Positions 1 to 9,456 of a stretch of 48,716 nt of DNA are shown one piece after another. The position numbers were made by a program, and so were the translations under genes. Below the pieces are notes generated by a model that did not search any database, was not told the DNA's origin, and saw nothing but the letters and a program-made list of their open reading frames with translations. The stretch comes from Paulinella micropora (Eukaryota; Cercozoa; Imbricatea; Euglyphida). Location: positions 500,772 through 549,487 of the forward strand of contig BJOX01000138.1 of the NCBI GenBank assembly GCA_009731375.1, read 5' to 3'. Position 1 is the stretch's first letter. Every line of letters starts with the position of its first letter.

Positions 1-896
1 CGTCCTGGGCATGACGGTAAACTTCATCCCGGAGTTGGACTCGGCCCACTGGCACCTACAGCCTGGGGGTTGATCTATCTATCACCTTCAACCCTGCACC
101 AGCTGTTTTTGTTTTCTTGGATTTATGCAGTCGCAGCTGGTGCAGCGTGACTGGCCAGGGCTGATGACTACCCTTCATCTGCCCTCGATACACTCGCAAA
201 CTGTTCGGGAAAGCCCTAAGAGCCTTCGATACCGCGGCCTGCGGGAAACCGCAAGGTGCAGCAGGCGAGGTAACGCTCGTCGGATGGTAAAAACTCGAAG
301 GATATGGCCACGCAGGGAATAATGGGTAACCCGCAGCCAAGTCCCTTCTTGTCAGGCCAACCCCGCGCATGGCTCCTACTCGGTACGACTACCTCTGATG
401 GCTGCCTTGGACTGACTTGGTGTTCCGACGTGAGTTTAGTGACCAGTGGCTATGGCAAATGGCCACTACTCTCGACGTCGGCCCACTTATGTCACCGCTG
501 CTAGCTGGCCCGGTAGTCCTCCGTCGCCACTACCCAGTGGTGTCCTGACAAATGGGAAAGGTTCAGAGACTAGACGGGAGTGGGATCTTCCTGTGTGCGG
601 GTAGGCACATAAGGAGGGAGATCTTAAGGTATAGTCCGGCCGCCGCGAAAGTGGTCGCCTTGGATGAAGCTCGAGGGTTGGTGTACCCCTCGGGCCCGAG
701 CCTTGGCGGGGCACGTGATCACGGATACGTGTCTGGGTTGGTTCTACGGCCCTCTAGCCAGGGAGGGTCGTAGAACCGTCAGACTGCACAAATTCGGGGC
801 CTAGTGCCCATTCCCAGCCCGCTACCCAGTCGCTGATTGGCGGCGGGGTGGAATGGATGCCTATGTCTTCGGATATGCAGAGCTGATAGACCAAAC
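1..896. other. Unannotated GC-richer segment with a hairpin
   Basis: I recognise no gene here. The longest frames are about 100 codons and look random. A 15-bp inverted repeat with one mismatch (740-754 against 763-777, 8-nt loop) forms a strong potential hairpin just before the CTAT array. The base composition differs from the AT-rich DNA that follows the transposase, so this may be the end of another dispersed repeat. Function unknown. Confidence 0.3.
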
Positions 897-897
897 A

Positions 898-969
<72 letters not shown>

Positions 970-1013
970 ATCTATCTATATTTTTAACTGTCTATCTATC
1001 TATCTATCTATCA

Positions 1014-1081
<68 letters not shown>

Positions 1082-1109
1082 GTCTGTCTATCTGTCTATC
1101 TATCTATCT
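897..1109. repeat. (CTAT)n microsatellite
   Basis: About 210 bp of CTAT tetranucleotides, with short interruptions near 968-990 and at the end. It directly precedes the open transposase frame and probably replaced that gene's 5' part. The long Tyr/Leu/Ser frame it creates is not a gene. Confidence 0.95.
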
Positions 1110-1110
1110 T

Positions 1111-1887
1111 TTATCAGATCCCCTGCTGAAAGATAGCGCTATCGTTCGGATTCTACGAGACGAGCTTGGTTGGGCATGGCTAGAAGGCGGTCGCGCCACA
1201 GCATCTATCAAGCGAATCGAGCGCATACGCAGGGAGGCGCTTCACTACACACTTAAAGTTGGGTCGGTGACGTCTCCCTTGAAGTACACAGTGAAAAACA
1301 TCTTGCGAATGTACGCTTTTGTAGACTGGGTGGGGGATCAGGATCCTGCTCGCTTGAAATATTTTGATGAGGTTTCTTTACGGAATTTTGATTGTTACAA
1401 TCGTCACGGCTGCAGATCAGCACCAGGCGAACCAGTAGTAATAGGCAGGGACATGACAGAGCACGTTGATGAAACTATTTCTGCGAGCTATCTTACATCG
1501 CTTACACATCCTTGTGGGGGCGCTCTGCTCTCTGTGTGAAGAGGGTCAAACAACGCAATCGACTTTTTGCATGCTATTCTGGATGCGATTGCGAATGGTC
1601 TTCTGGGTCGAGGTGATGCATTGGTTTTAGATAATGCTAAAATTCACAATGCAAACGCCATCACACCCTTCCTTCGAGCTCTCTTTCAAGCACTGAATAT
1701 TGAGCTTGTCTTCCTTCCTACATATTCACCAGAGATTCACCCATGCGAGCTCGTGTTTGCTAATGTAAAACAGTTCATGAGAGCATATAGAGGCAATGGT
1801 ACTTTTCTCGCTGAGATTTACAGAGCATTTGCGAATGCAACAGACTTGCAAAAAGTAGCAGCTCAGTACCAGCGATGTATTCCTTGA
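1111..1887 (+). pseudogene. Tc1/mariner-IS630-type (DDE) transposase, one in-frame stop
   Basis: One frame runs from about 1111 to the stop at 1885-1887 and is broken only by a TGA at 1537-1539. Before the stop, after a short remnant that looks like a helix-turn-helix, comes KYFDE, the likely first catalytic Asp. After it come GSNNAIDFL, VLDNAKIH (second Asp) and LPTYSPEIHPCE (third acidic residue, Glu), followed by VFANVKQFMR. This order and wording are typical of the DDE_3 endonuclease of IS630/Tc1-like elements, which cut and paste DNA at TA sites. The protein would be about 255 residues. The start is missing, having run into the CTAT array. Apart from the TGA the frame is intact, so loss looks recent. 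TA-flanked MITEs nearby (2379-2652 and elsewhere) use the same type of target, but I cannot show that this enzyme moved them. Confidence 0.85.
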
Positions 1888-2376
1888 CAGATTAAACTGA
1901 TTCGCTTCAGCAATTGAAAAAAAATCAAGTTCAACGGAAGAATACTGTACTTGAATTTCAATTTTATTAATGAATGATCGCTATTATCAAGTTAATATTA
2001 TTAACAGTGACAAACAGATTCAAAATTCTGCTGCCAAAAATATTTTTTATATTAATCATAGTACCGTAGTGGATATTAATATTAATATATTTTAATGAAT
2101 TTTCATAATCTAAATTCCAACAATAATCAGAAAACTAGTTCAAAATCCGAATTCCAACCAAAATCAGAAAACTAAGTTAAAATATGAAAAATAATTTTTT
2201 CCCACTTGAACGTCGTCAACAATATTAACTTGATATATACACGTTTAAGTGTGTATATACGTCCAACTATACGGAAAGAATCGAACTATTTATACAATAC
2301 AAAAAATACACTCCCAACTATCCAGAAAGCATCGAACTATTAAAACAGTGCATTGAAGTATATATATATATGCATA
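1888..2376. other. AT-rich intergenic DNA, no gene seen
   Basis: Very AT-rich sequence between the transposase pseudogene and the MITE. It holds short near-repeats (for example two related stretches at about 2258-2290 and 2310-2342 sharing ATCGAACTATT) but no open frame of note. Confidence 0.5.
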
Positions 2377-2378
2377 TA

Positions 2379-2652
2379 TTGCTGTTGACATTCAAGACAA
2401 CAACAAAAATTAGTTTTTCATTTTTGTGTCAGATTTTCATTTTTGTGACAGTTTTTCATTTTTGTGACAAAAATTCAAAATTTCAAATTTAACGGTAACA
2501 TTTCGCGAAAATTTACGATATTTTGCGGACGAATATAGCCGTTAATTTGAAAAATTCAAATTTTCACCCAAAATCAAAATTCCAACCAAAACTGAAATTC
2601 CAACCAAAACAGAAAAATCAATTTTTTTTGTTGTCTTGAATGTCAACAGCAA
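2379..2652 (+). mobile_element. 274-bp MITE, copy 1 (TA target, about 22-bp TIR)
   Basis: The ends are perfect inverted repeats of about 22 bp beginning TTGCTGTTGACATTCAAGAC. The element is bounded on both sides by TA (2377-2378 and 2653-2654), the target duplication of Tc1/mariner elements. No coding capacity. The interior has three spaced copies of TTTTTCATTTTTGTG and matches the inverted copy at 47103-47376 base for base over nearly its whole length, with the same total length. Confidence 0.93.
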
Positions 2653-2654
2653 TA

Positions 2655-2727
2655 TTTTTATATAAATAGTTTGACGTATATAAATACTCGACGCATATAA
2701 ATAGTTAGACGTATATAAATAGTTGAG
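2655..2727. repeat. Four degenerate 18-bp tandem units
   Basis: Four imperfect copies of a unit like TATATAAATAGTTTGACG follow one another directly after the MITE. They are probably local slippage products. The TATAAATA core is repeated but no start site can be assigned. Confidence 0.6.
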
Positions 2728-2879
2728 CGTGAGTTAACTTTATGTCTAGTTCGACCTGCCCGGATTGTTATTATTATTAAAATACATCATAAGTTATTAA
2801 TATTACTAATGTTCATGACACTATAAATAGAAAATTGCAGTGATTTAATAATATTATTTTCTTGACATGTATAAATAGA

Positions 2880-3277
2880 TTCAGGCCGGGGGATGCAGTG
2901 CCTGTACTGCCGGGCCACAAAAGTTAAGTTTGTTGCATTCGTTGGTAGGATAACTACGTTTACTGTTAGTAATTGCTTTGTGACTGGTAAGTAATTTATT
3001 CGTATAGTCGAATGACCGTATAGTTATAGTCAATAATGGTAACGGACGTAACGGTCTATATTGGCATTTCAGGATTGGACAATAACCATTGTGTAATAAT
3101 TACAGTCGTGCGGACTTTATTTCAGTTTCGTTATTACCTCTAAGTTTGTCAGTTCTGCTATCTACTTGCGAATTAAAGTGTCGATTGGCATCGTGGCTTC
3201 TAACGGAGTCCCTCAGCAAACCGGAGTGCAAAGGCATTAGGTCAGTGAGTGACCGGGTAATTACCTAATCAACGGTT
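2880..3277 (+). other. Leader-like region before the gag-like frame
   Basis: Less AT-rich than the preceding DNA and without a long frame, this segment runs directly into the gag-like reading frame. It may be the LTR or leader of that element, but I could not find a matching second LTR or a convincing primer-binding site. Confidence 0.3.
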
Positions 3278-4834
3278 ATGAGCCGCTGGGGAAACGAATT
3301 TCGGCACCATGCGATTAGCATAAGACAATTAATGTCTCACACACCGGTGTTTAGTGGAAACAAAAAAGATTTACAGAGTTGCTATTACCAGATAGAGAAG
3401 TATGCCTACGGGATTAGCACAACACTCGGGGATATGTTTCATGATGCTTTCAAAAACCATAAAGCGGCAAAAACAAAGTATGGTTTTGATAGAGACAGGA
3501 TGAGAAAAGCAGAAGAAATGGAGGAACCGAGAGAACCACACGAGGTAAACACACCGGAGGGATCAGACGAAGAAGATGAAACAGAGACACACCAACCACG
3601 ACAACAGAGACAGAGAGGTAGCCAACACCACAAGACCAGAAGACAGCGACAGAGAAACCTGCAAAGTGGAAAGACCTTTCAAAGGAAGAGAAGAAAGCTT
3701 GGAAGGATAGGGCGAACAGAAAGAAGAAAAGAGCGATGACGAGAACCAACAAGGATGTGTACTTGCTGAGAAAGAAAAAATACAGAGAAGAGCAGCAATA
3801 TCTGCATCGCTGCAGAATGTTCCAACTTCTCGTAACAACAGCATTCTTGGAATCTAAAGTGATTCAATTTCTCCGCAGCAAAAGGGTTCATTGCCCGTTT
3901 GAGAAAGTCGGCATTGTCAAAGAAAAATACGGTAATCTAAGTGGTGCGGCGAGATATATAGAGGAGAAAGCATTTAAAGAGATGAGACAGAGACCGACAG
4001 AAGATACGGATGAGTATCTAACACAACATCTACTGCAGAAGAACTGGCTAGAGGCCCTGAGAGGGAAGCCCTTTGAGCCAGAAGACGCAGTAAATGGGTT
4101 GTTAGAGAAGCTGGCAGAGCATGAGGCCTATGGGCCTGCATACCTTAACGATCATTATAGATTAGCAGCAGCGAGCAGGCCATCACATGATGAATGGAGA
4201 TTTACGTGTTGTGGGAAGCTAAGCAAAAGAGACTCAGAAAGGAACGTAGGAAGGAGAAAGAGAAAGAGAGAGGGTAAGGGAGCGAATCTCCTGTTTGGAG
4301 AGGGAGAGGGAGGAGAAACGAGGAAAGATAGAGAAACAAAAGAAATGGACAAAGAACGGGAAAGGGAAAAAGGGCGAAGGTAATGGGAGTAGTGACAGTT
4401 CAGAGCAGGAATGGTGGCTCACGGCAACATGCTACCACTGCTACCAAACTGGACACACTAAGAGTTTTTGCCCCAAACTTAAGTCAAACCCCAAACGAAC
4501 CAGTTCAAAGTTCTCTCACTCTAACTCCTCTAAAGAAAAGCAGAGAGACAATGGCAAGTTTCGAAAGAAAGGAGCCAAAGGAGTTACTCTTATGAGGGGA
4601 GAAGTAGGAGAGGAGGGTGAAGAAGAAGAAGGAGATAAGTCTGAGGGGAAGACAGCTCTGAAGAGGAAGAGTATGAGCTAGTCATTATGGAGGGTGGAGA
4701 GGATGCAATGGAGGGCAACATTGAAAGTAGGGAAAGAATAATTGCTCGTGAAGCTGAGCAAGAGGGCGAGGAGGAAAGTGAGCCCCAAACGGAGCAAAGT
4801 GATAATAAACCCTTGGAACAACCCACTAGAGCCC
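3278..4834 (+). pseudogene. Retrotransposon gag-like protein with a CCHC knuckle, frameshifted
   Basis: Three overlapping frames read as one damaged protein: 3278-3739, 3736-about 4290, and 4295-4680, with a fourth acidic frame from about 4645 to the gap. The first part begins MSRWGNEFRHH and is followed by charged, proline-poor helical sequence. The third carries CYHCYQTGHTKSFC, a CX2CX4HX4C zinc knuckle of the retroviral/retrotransposon nucleocapsid type that binds RNA. Long Arg/Lys/Glu-rich stretches flank it. Gag order (capsid-like helices, then knuckle) fits an LTR retrotransposon. The same-strand Copia pol fragments begin about 1 kb later but are separated by a gap and GATA arrays, so both may or may not belong to one element. 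The reading frame is broken at least twice. Confidence 0.6.
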
Positions 4835-5103
4835 GTGGGGGGGGGGGGGGGGAAGGGGGGGGGGGAAGGGGGGGNNNNNNNNNNNNNNNNNNNNNNNNNN
4901 NNNNNNNNNNNNNNNNNNNNNNNNNNNNNNNNNNNNNNNNNNNNNNNNNNNNNNNNNNNNNNNNNNNNNNNNNNNNNNNNNNNNNNNNNNNNNNNNNNNN
5001 NNNNNNNNNNNNNNNNNNNNNNNNNNNNNNNNNNNNNNNNNNNNNNNNNNNNNNNNNNNNNNNNNNGAGAAGGGGGGGGGGGGGGGGGGGGGGAACTGTC
5101 GAG
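4835..5103. other. Poly-G flanked assembly gap
   Basis: Runs of G flank N at 4875-5066. The homopolymers make the local sequence and gap size unreliable. Confidence 0.9.
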
Positions 5104-5105
5104 TG

Positions 5106-5142
<37 letters not shown>

Positions 5143-5391
5143 GTAAGTGGGTGGGTGGGTTGGTCGGTCGGTCGGTCCATCGGTAGGTAGGTAGGTAGGT
5201 AGATAGGTAGGTAGGTTGGTGCACTTGTTTTTACTGCATTTCCAACCAGCCAATCGCTATGCTGTACAATTATGCATATGTATGCATACGTGCACTGACC
5301 CGTGACGACTGCGAACGCAACAGGCAAAAAACTTAGCAAGGCGAGAGACCCTGCCGCAGAGAGAGAGAGAGAGATGAGATGAGAGAGAGAG

Positions 5392-5445
<54 letters not shown>

Positions 5446-5494
5446 GCAGACACAGATAGATAGATAGATAGACAGATAGATAGACAGATAGATA
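5104..5494. repeat. GATA and GGTA/GGTC microsatellites
   Basis: GATA at 5104-5142, then GGTG/GGTC/GGTA variants to about 5218, a unique stretch, GA repeats near 5359-5392, and GATA again from 5392 to 5494 with interruptions. Confidence 0.9.
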
Positions 5495-5538
5495 GCAGAA
5501 TCCCTGGTCATGACCACCAAGGCAGAAGGTGCCCGATA

Positions 5539-5986
5539 TTGAAAGATCGGTACAGAAAGAAGCTGCAGTCGGATGGGAACCAAAAGATCGCAAGCCAGAA
5601 GCCAAATGGAAACGAAAATGTGGCTCAAAATAGCGCGAAGCAGGGGGAGCAAGCTGGCAAAAAGAAGGCCAACAACGGTGTTCGGGGCGTATCGTGTCTC
5701 GCTGTGACACTGACCGACATGGACATCCCAAGGACGTTCGAAGCATACCTGACTCCGGCTGCGGATGGGAGAGGCCTCGTTAGAGCTGGAATGTGGCGAC
5801 GAGACGAAATAAGCATTTTCGTTTATGGCTGCGGCCAATCCTACCATCTACTTGGGTGAAGAAGAGAAGGAAGTGCCTGGGAACTTGTGCAACGGAAAAG
5901 TCAACGTGACGCAGATTTCTGGACGTGCTTCAATAACGCATGCATCAGTGAGCTACGCTACTGGAAATGGTTTTATAACTTTGAGG
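5539..5986 (+). pseudogene. Unrecognised frames upstream of the MYND/Copia pol
   Basis: Two frames in tandem: 5539-5859, and a 54-codon frame from the ATG at 5825 that reads MAAANPTIYLGEEEKEVPG and ends near 5987. They overlap as if joined by one frameshift. The second part has alternating hydrophobic residues (KVNVTQISGRASITHASVSY) that suggest beta structure. They lie where the end of gag should be in a Copia element, but I find no gag signature, so the assignment rests on position only. Confidence 0.4.
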
Positions 5987-6191
5987 TAGTACCGAGCGAT
6001 TGGGAGGTGTAAGTCAAAGGGGCCTGGACACACCGGAGGCGATACTGAAGCGGGTTCCGAGGGAATGTGAGTTTTGTGCTTTGACGGCGACAAAGAAATG
6101 CTGCCATTGCAAAATGGTATACTACTGTTGCCAGTGGTGTCAGAAACAGGATTGGAAGACCCACAAGGTATTCTGCAAACTTACTCGGTAA
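5985..6191 (+). pseudogene. MYND-type zinc finger ORF before Copia protease
   Basis: The frame from 5985 to the stop at 6189-6191 encodes CEFCALTATKKCCHCKMVYY, then CCQWCQKQDWKTHKVFC. The spacing of Cys and His, the YYC block and the QKQDWKxHKxxC ending are those of the MYND finger, a protein-protein interaction module of chromatin and signalling proteins. Copia gag normally ends with a CCHC knuckle, not MYND. The following pol frame (+1 relative) overlaps from about 6074 and continues without a gap in homology to the protease, so MYND may be part of this element's polyprotein or a captured host exon. The finger itself is intact. Confidence 0.75.
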
Positions 6192-7489
6192 GCCGACATG
6201 GAAGCGCGGTGATGGACAATGAGGCCTCTGCTGCGGGACGAGGCTACGGTGGGAATGCATCGACTGTGGCGGTGATGAGGGCGGACTTGGCGTATCAACG
6301 GATGCTTCGCTTCTTCCACGAAGGACCGGAAACTGGCAAGACTGGGCTGATGCCTAGGTATAACCGGGAGCTGAGGATGCGACCGGCTGTGGAGGTGATG
6401 GAATGGATAGATGTGAGCTGGGAAGCTCTCATGCAAGCCTTGGAGAAGGCTGGAAACGACAATGAACGAATTATCCTTCGTGAAAGAGCGCGACAGTTTC
6501 CACTGCCCTACGCTACAACTCAAGAGGAGAAAAAGGTGATGGTTGGTACTTCAACTATACCCGGCGGTGTGGAAGAGGACCAGACGGGTCCGGATGCGGT
6601 TATACGACGTCATCGAGAGCAAGAAGAGACGAATGCACCGGCAAGAAGGACGGTTGGAACGTGGAATGAGATGGGGACGACGATCACGGTTGGGACGGAT
6701 GGGGGAGAAGGGCCTACGACTACTGCGATGGAAGATGGAGCAGGAAGAGAGGATGGGGAAGAAGAGAGAAAACCCTCTAACACGCCGATGGGTGACGAGC
6801 CTGCAGGCATGATGGCGCATGAAGGGAAAGAGGGGGTGGATAAGGCATCGATCTACCTTGATAGCGGGTCGACCAAGCCCCTCGCCGTGCCTGATGCATC
6901 GATGTTGAACGACAAACGAAAGGAAGGGTTGGACCTTAGAGGCATCGATGGACCTACTCAGACAACAGCGGTGGGTAGAATGCGATTCGTTGCGGTGACG
7001 GGGGAGAGCTTACCTCAGGATGTTACCATGGAGGAGACCTACTGTTTGGAAACGCTTGACCGGGTGCTATTCTCCGCGGGGCAGCTGCAAAAGAAAGGTT
7101 ACGGTATAATATTGCAAGACGACGGTTTCTTCGTTACTCGGAAGAAAATTAGTGTGCGCCCCGACGAAATGATATTGGTAGGCGACTTTGACCCGGAAAC
7201 CTGCCAATACAGGTTTAGGACTTCACAAGCTTCAAAAGCAAAAGAAGAAGGAGAGGCACCATTCCCTGGCTACCAGTCGTCGTTCTGGACGACGTCGATG
7301 AACCCTGCGACGCAAGTGGATATGAAGAAGCTACACGATGTGTTCCACTTTGGGGATACAATGGCGAGACAGTTCATCAAAATGAACAACATAACGCTGA
7401 AAGGGAAAGGGTTGGTGACGGACCAGGCTTGTACGTTGTGTCAAACGACGAAGATGAAGAAACATGCTAACACGAAGGAGTGTCCCTGA
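6192..7489 (+). pseudogene. Copia-type pol: aspartic protease and pre-integrase zinc region
   Basis: An open frame of over 400 codons. The first half (6192-6840) is acidic and low in recognisable motifs. At 6840-6870 comes IYLDSGSTKPL, the DSG active site of a Copia protease, followed by LETLDRVLFSAGQLQKKGYG, the conserved end of the protease domain that is usually written as VLFSVGQL..KGY. Then KLHDVFHFGDTMARQFIKMN and CTLCQTTKMKKH match the GAG_pre-integrase zinc-binding segment. The element would make a polyprotein cleaved by this protease. The frame ends with TGA at 7487-7489, after which homology goes on in another frame. Confidence 0.8.
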
Positions 7490-7987
7490 CTATCTGTGAG
7501 AAAGCAGGAGAAGACTGGAGTGTGGATGGGACGGGGAGAATTATGTTTTCCATGTACGGAGAAACACCTTACTGCAATATAAATGTGGACAACGTGACGG
7601 GCTTGCTGCGCAACTACTGGGTCAAAACTAGGAGTCAAGACTGTACTTTACAACAGCTGAAGCGACTACAAGCGTGGTCATAAACACAGACTGGAAACAG
7701 GATGAAAAAGTTCAGGACAGACAAGGAGTGGATTGCGACAAGTATTCAAGACCATCTCAAGGAGACAGGCATTGAACGTCATCTACCGGTCAGGGATGAC
7801 CCAAACAAGGACGCGTGGTGTTTGGGCTTGCAACGACGTTGCTGGTAGCTAGGTCAGTGCCAGTGTACTTCCTACCACTGGCAGTGAACTATGCTGTCTT
7901 CTTACTCAACATGCAAGGGCGAGCTGTGCACAGGCGATTTTGTAGACAAGGTTTCTGTCTGTTGGTGTGGCTCTACGTCTTGCGTTC
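7489..7987 (+). pseudogene. Copia integrase remnant, frameshifted
   Basis: Homology moves between frames. In one frame GEDWSVDGTG (first catalytic Asp) and later NINVDNVTGLLRNYWVK (second Asp) are seen at about 7510-7610. In another, KKFRTDKEWIATSIQDHLKE and TGIERHLPVRDDPN resemble the Copia segment that usually contains the third acidic residue. Then TTLLVARSVPVYFLPLAVNY and AVFLLNMQGRAVH match the end of the rve core (usually ARSML...W..A...A.YL.N). No reverse transcriptase or RNase H follows. The element is cut off near 7987, where the opposite-strand STPR-like frame begins. Confidence 0.72.
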
Positions 7988-7992
7988 TTGAC

Positions 7993-8500
7993 TTATTGGA
8001 GCTCAGGGTTGGAATGATAGGCTATCCTTCTCTGCTCGTTTTTGCTTTCTTTCGTTTCCTGGTAACGCGCTCGCCTCTCTGCGTTTCGTCTGTCAGCTGT
8101 TTGAAGTCGGCGTCGTCTTGCAGCTGCATTCTGTGCTTCTCTTATTCCTGGATTTTGTCGTCTTCTACGTTGGTACTTTCTTCTGAGTCTTCTCTGTCTT
8201 TCTTTTTTTGTTTCGTGATGATTGTCAGAAATATAATTTTCAGTTGATGAAGGAACAGATAAAGAAGATGATGATGAAGATGATAATGAAGAAGAAGAAG
8301 AAGAAGAAGATGATGATGATGATGATGATGATGACAGCGCGGAAGACGATGATGGGGCCAATGATGATTGTAAATGCGGTGACTCCAACGCTGCAGGTAA
8401 AACCGGAATCGTAGCTTCATTCAAGAAGTCACTGATTGACGTAGTTGATCTCTCCCCATCACTGTACAGCATGTTATTCACTATTTCCGACAGCCAGGAG
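7993..8500 (-). CDS. Ser-rich and STPR-like basic ORF (probably TE-derived, truncated)
   Basis: The minus-strand frame includes SSWLSEIVNNMLYSDGERST at its N-terminal side, a run of Ser encoded by a GAT/GAA array (8260-8335), and a highly basic C-terminal part with the periodic pattern NPGIREAQNAAARRRR then TADRRNAERRARYQ then SNPELQ. That periodicity of about 23 residues is the hallmark of STPR DNA-binding repeats, which are common in transposon-encoded proteins of animals. The frame stops at 7993-7995 in the middle of a repeat, at the Copia border, so it looks truncated. A splice-like acceptor (TTTAG at about 8478) precedes SWLSE, and the Arg-rich upstream extension is probably artefactual. 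Confidence 0.45.
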
Positions 8501-8697
8501 CTAAAGTCATTTTTGTTTAGATGACGGCGGCGACGATGACGACACCACCAAAGAGGAGGCCACGGGAGATGATGATGACGGCGACGAGGACGACGACGAC
8601 GGCGACGGCGAAGACGGCGACGGCGACTGCGACGGCGACGGCGACGACGGCGACACAGACGACTCAGGGCCAGACGCAGTAGCCAAGGCCAGGTGAC
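8244..8697 (+). other. Possible Asp/Glu-rich exons (alternative to minus-strand reading)
   Basis: On the plus strand, TTTTCAG precedes a frame VDEGTDKEDDDEDDNEEEEE that runs to DSNAAG and a GTAAAA donor at about 8397. A second acceptor (GTTTAG at 8520) precedes DGGDDDDTTKEEATGDD, which runs to a GTGACT donor near 8693. The same DNA can be read as Ser-rich sequence on the minus strand. GAT/GAC/GAA arrays make both readings open, so I give this little weight. Confidence 0.2.
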
Positions 8698-8889
8698 TGG
8701 TTTGTACAACACATACACACACAAATATGAACTAACGCAACAGTGCAGCTATGCATGGAATGCGTGCAACAGATATGTACATGGGTGTGCAAGACCCTGG
8801 CATTGCCAGCGATCTTCACCCCTACCAGCCTCGACTACGTGCCACACTGTGCACACGTGTTGTGAGGCAGGGAAAGGATGATGTCGTAC

Positions 8890-8960
8890 CTTTTGTTTCT
8901 TGTTGGGTGGTTGAGCTCGAACAGGCGTCTCGACGGTCTGCGCGTCCACGGTCTTCTCCA
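8890..8960 (-). other. Possible orphan exon ending PPNKKQK
   Basis: A 71-nt segment between an AG at 8961-8962 and a GTACGA donor reads VEKTVDAQTVETPVRAQPPN then KKQK, and the phase would also fit after the exon ending at 14211. The acceptor has a poor pyrimidine tract. I prefer the terminal exon at 13733-13773, which has a better acceptor and a poly(A)-like signal. Confidence 0.25.
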
Positions 8961-9140
8961 CTGCATGCATCTTTGCTTGTTAGCTTCTTGTTAGTTGACC
9001 TAATCAAGTTGTGAGGTGGCACGTTTATGATTCAAGTCGAAGAGTAGGAGTGGTTTTGGTTTTCCACGAGCTTTTTGACCAGTCAAGAAAGGTTCCAGAG
9101 GATCTCAATGCTTTCGATAATAAAATTTCGCAGCAGTTTC

Positions 9141-9456
9141 CTTGCGATGATTTTATTGTGCAGCCGTTTCCTTTTCCTAGTTTGATAGGCGTGATTTTTG
9201 CGGTACATTTGCTGCCAAAACTGTCTTTTTCTTTTCCAATGTCCACAGCCGTCGTGGTGCTGTCTCAAAACCCTCCGAAGCGAGGAGAACGGCAACTTGC
9301 GATGATTTTGTTGTGCAGCCGTTTCCTTTTCCTAGTTTGATAGGCCTGATTTTTGCGGTACATTTGCTGCCAAGACTGTCTTTTTCTTTTCCAATTTCCA
9401 CAGCCTGCGTGCCGTTCTCCTCGCTTCGGAGGGTTTTGAGACAGCACCACGACGGC
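9141..9456. repeat. Direct repeat pair with a perfect 47-bp inverted repeat
   Basis: A unit of about 110 bp occurs at 9141-9250 and again at 9296-9405 in the same orientation with only a few changes. The second unit is enclosed by a perfect 47-bp inverted repeat (9248-9294 and 9410-9456). No coding signal. See findings. Confidence 0.9.

Noticed and set aside
897-1109. Long open frames of Leu-Ser-Ile-Tyr repeats
   Set aside because: They are translations of CTAT/GATA microsatellites (also at 13.9, 20.4, 23.6, 32 and 33.2 kb), open only because the unit has no stop in that frame.
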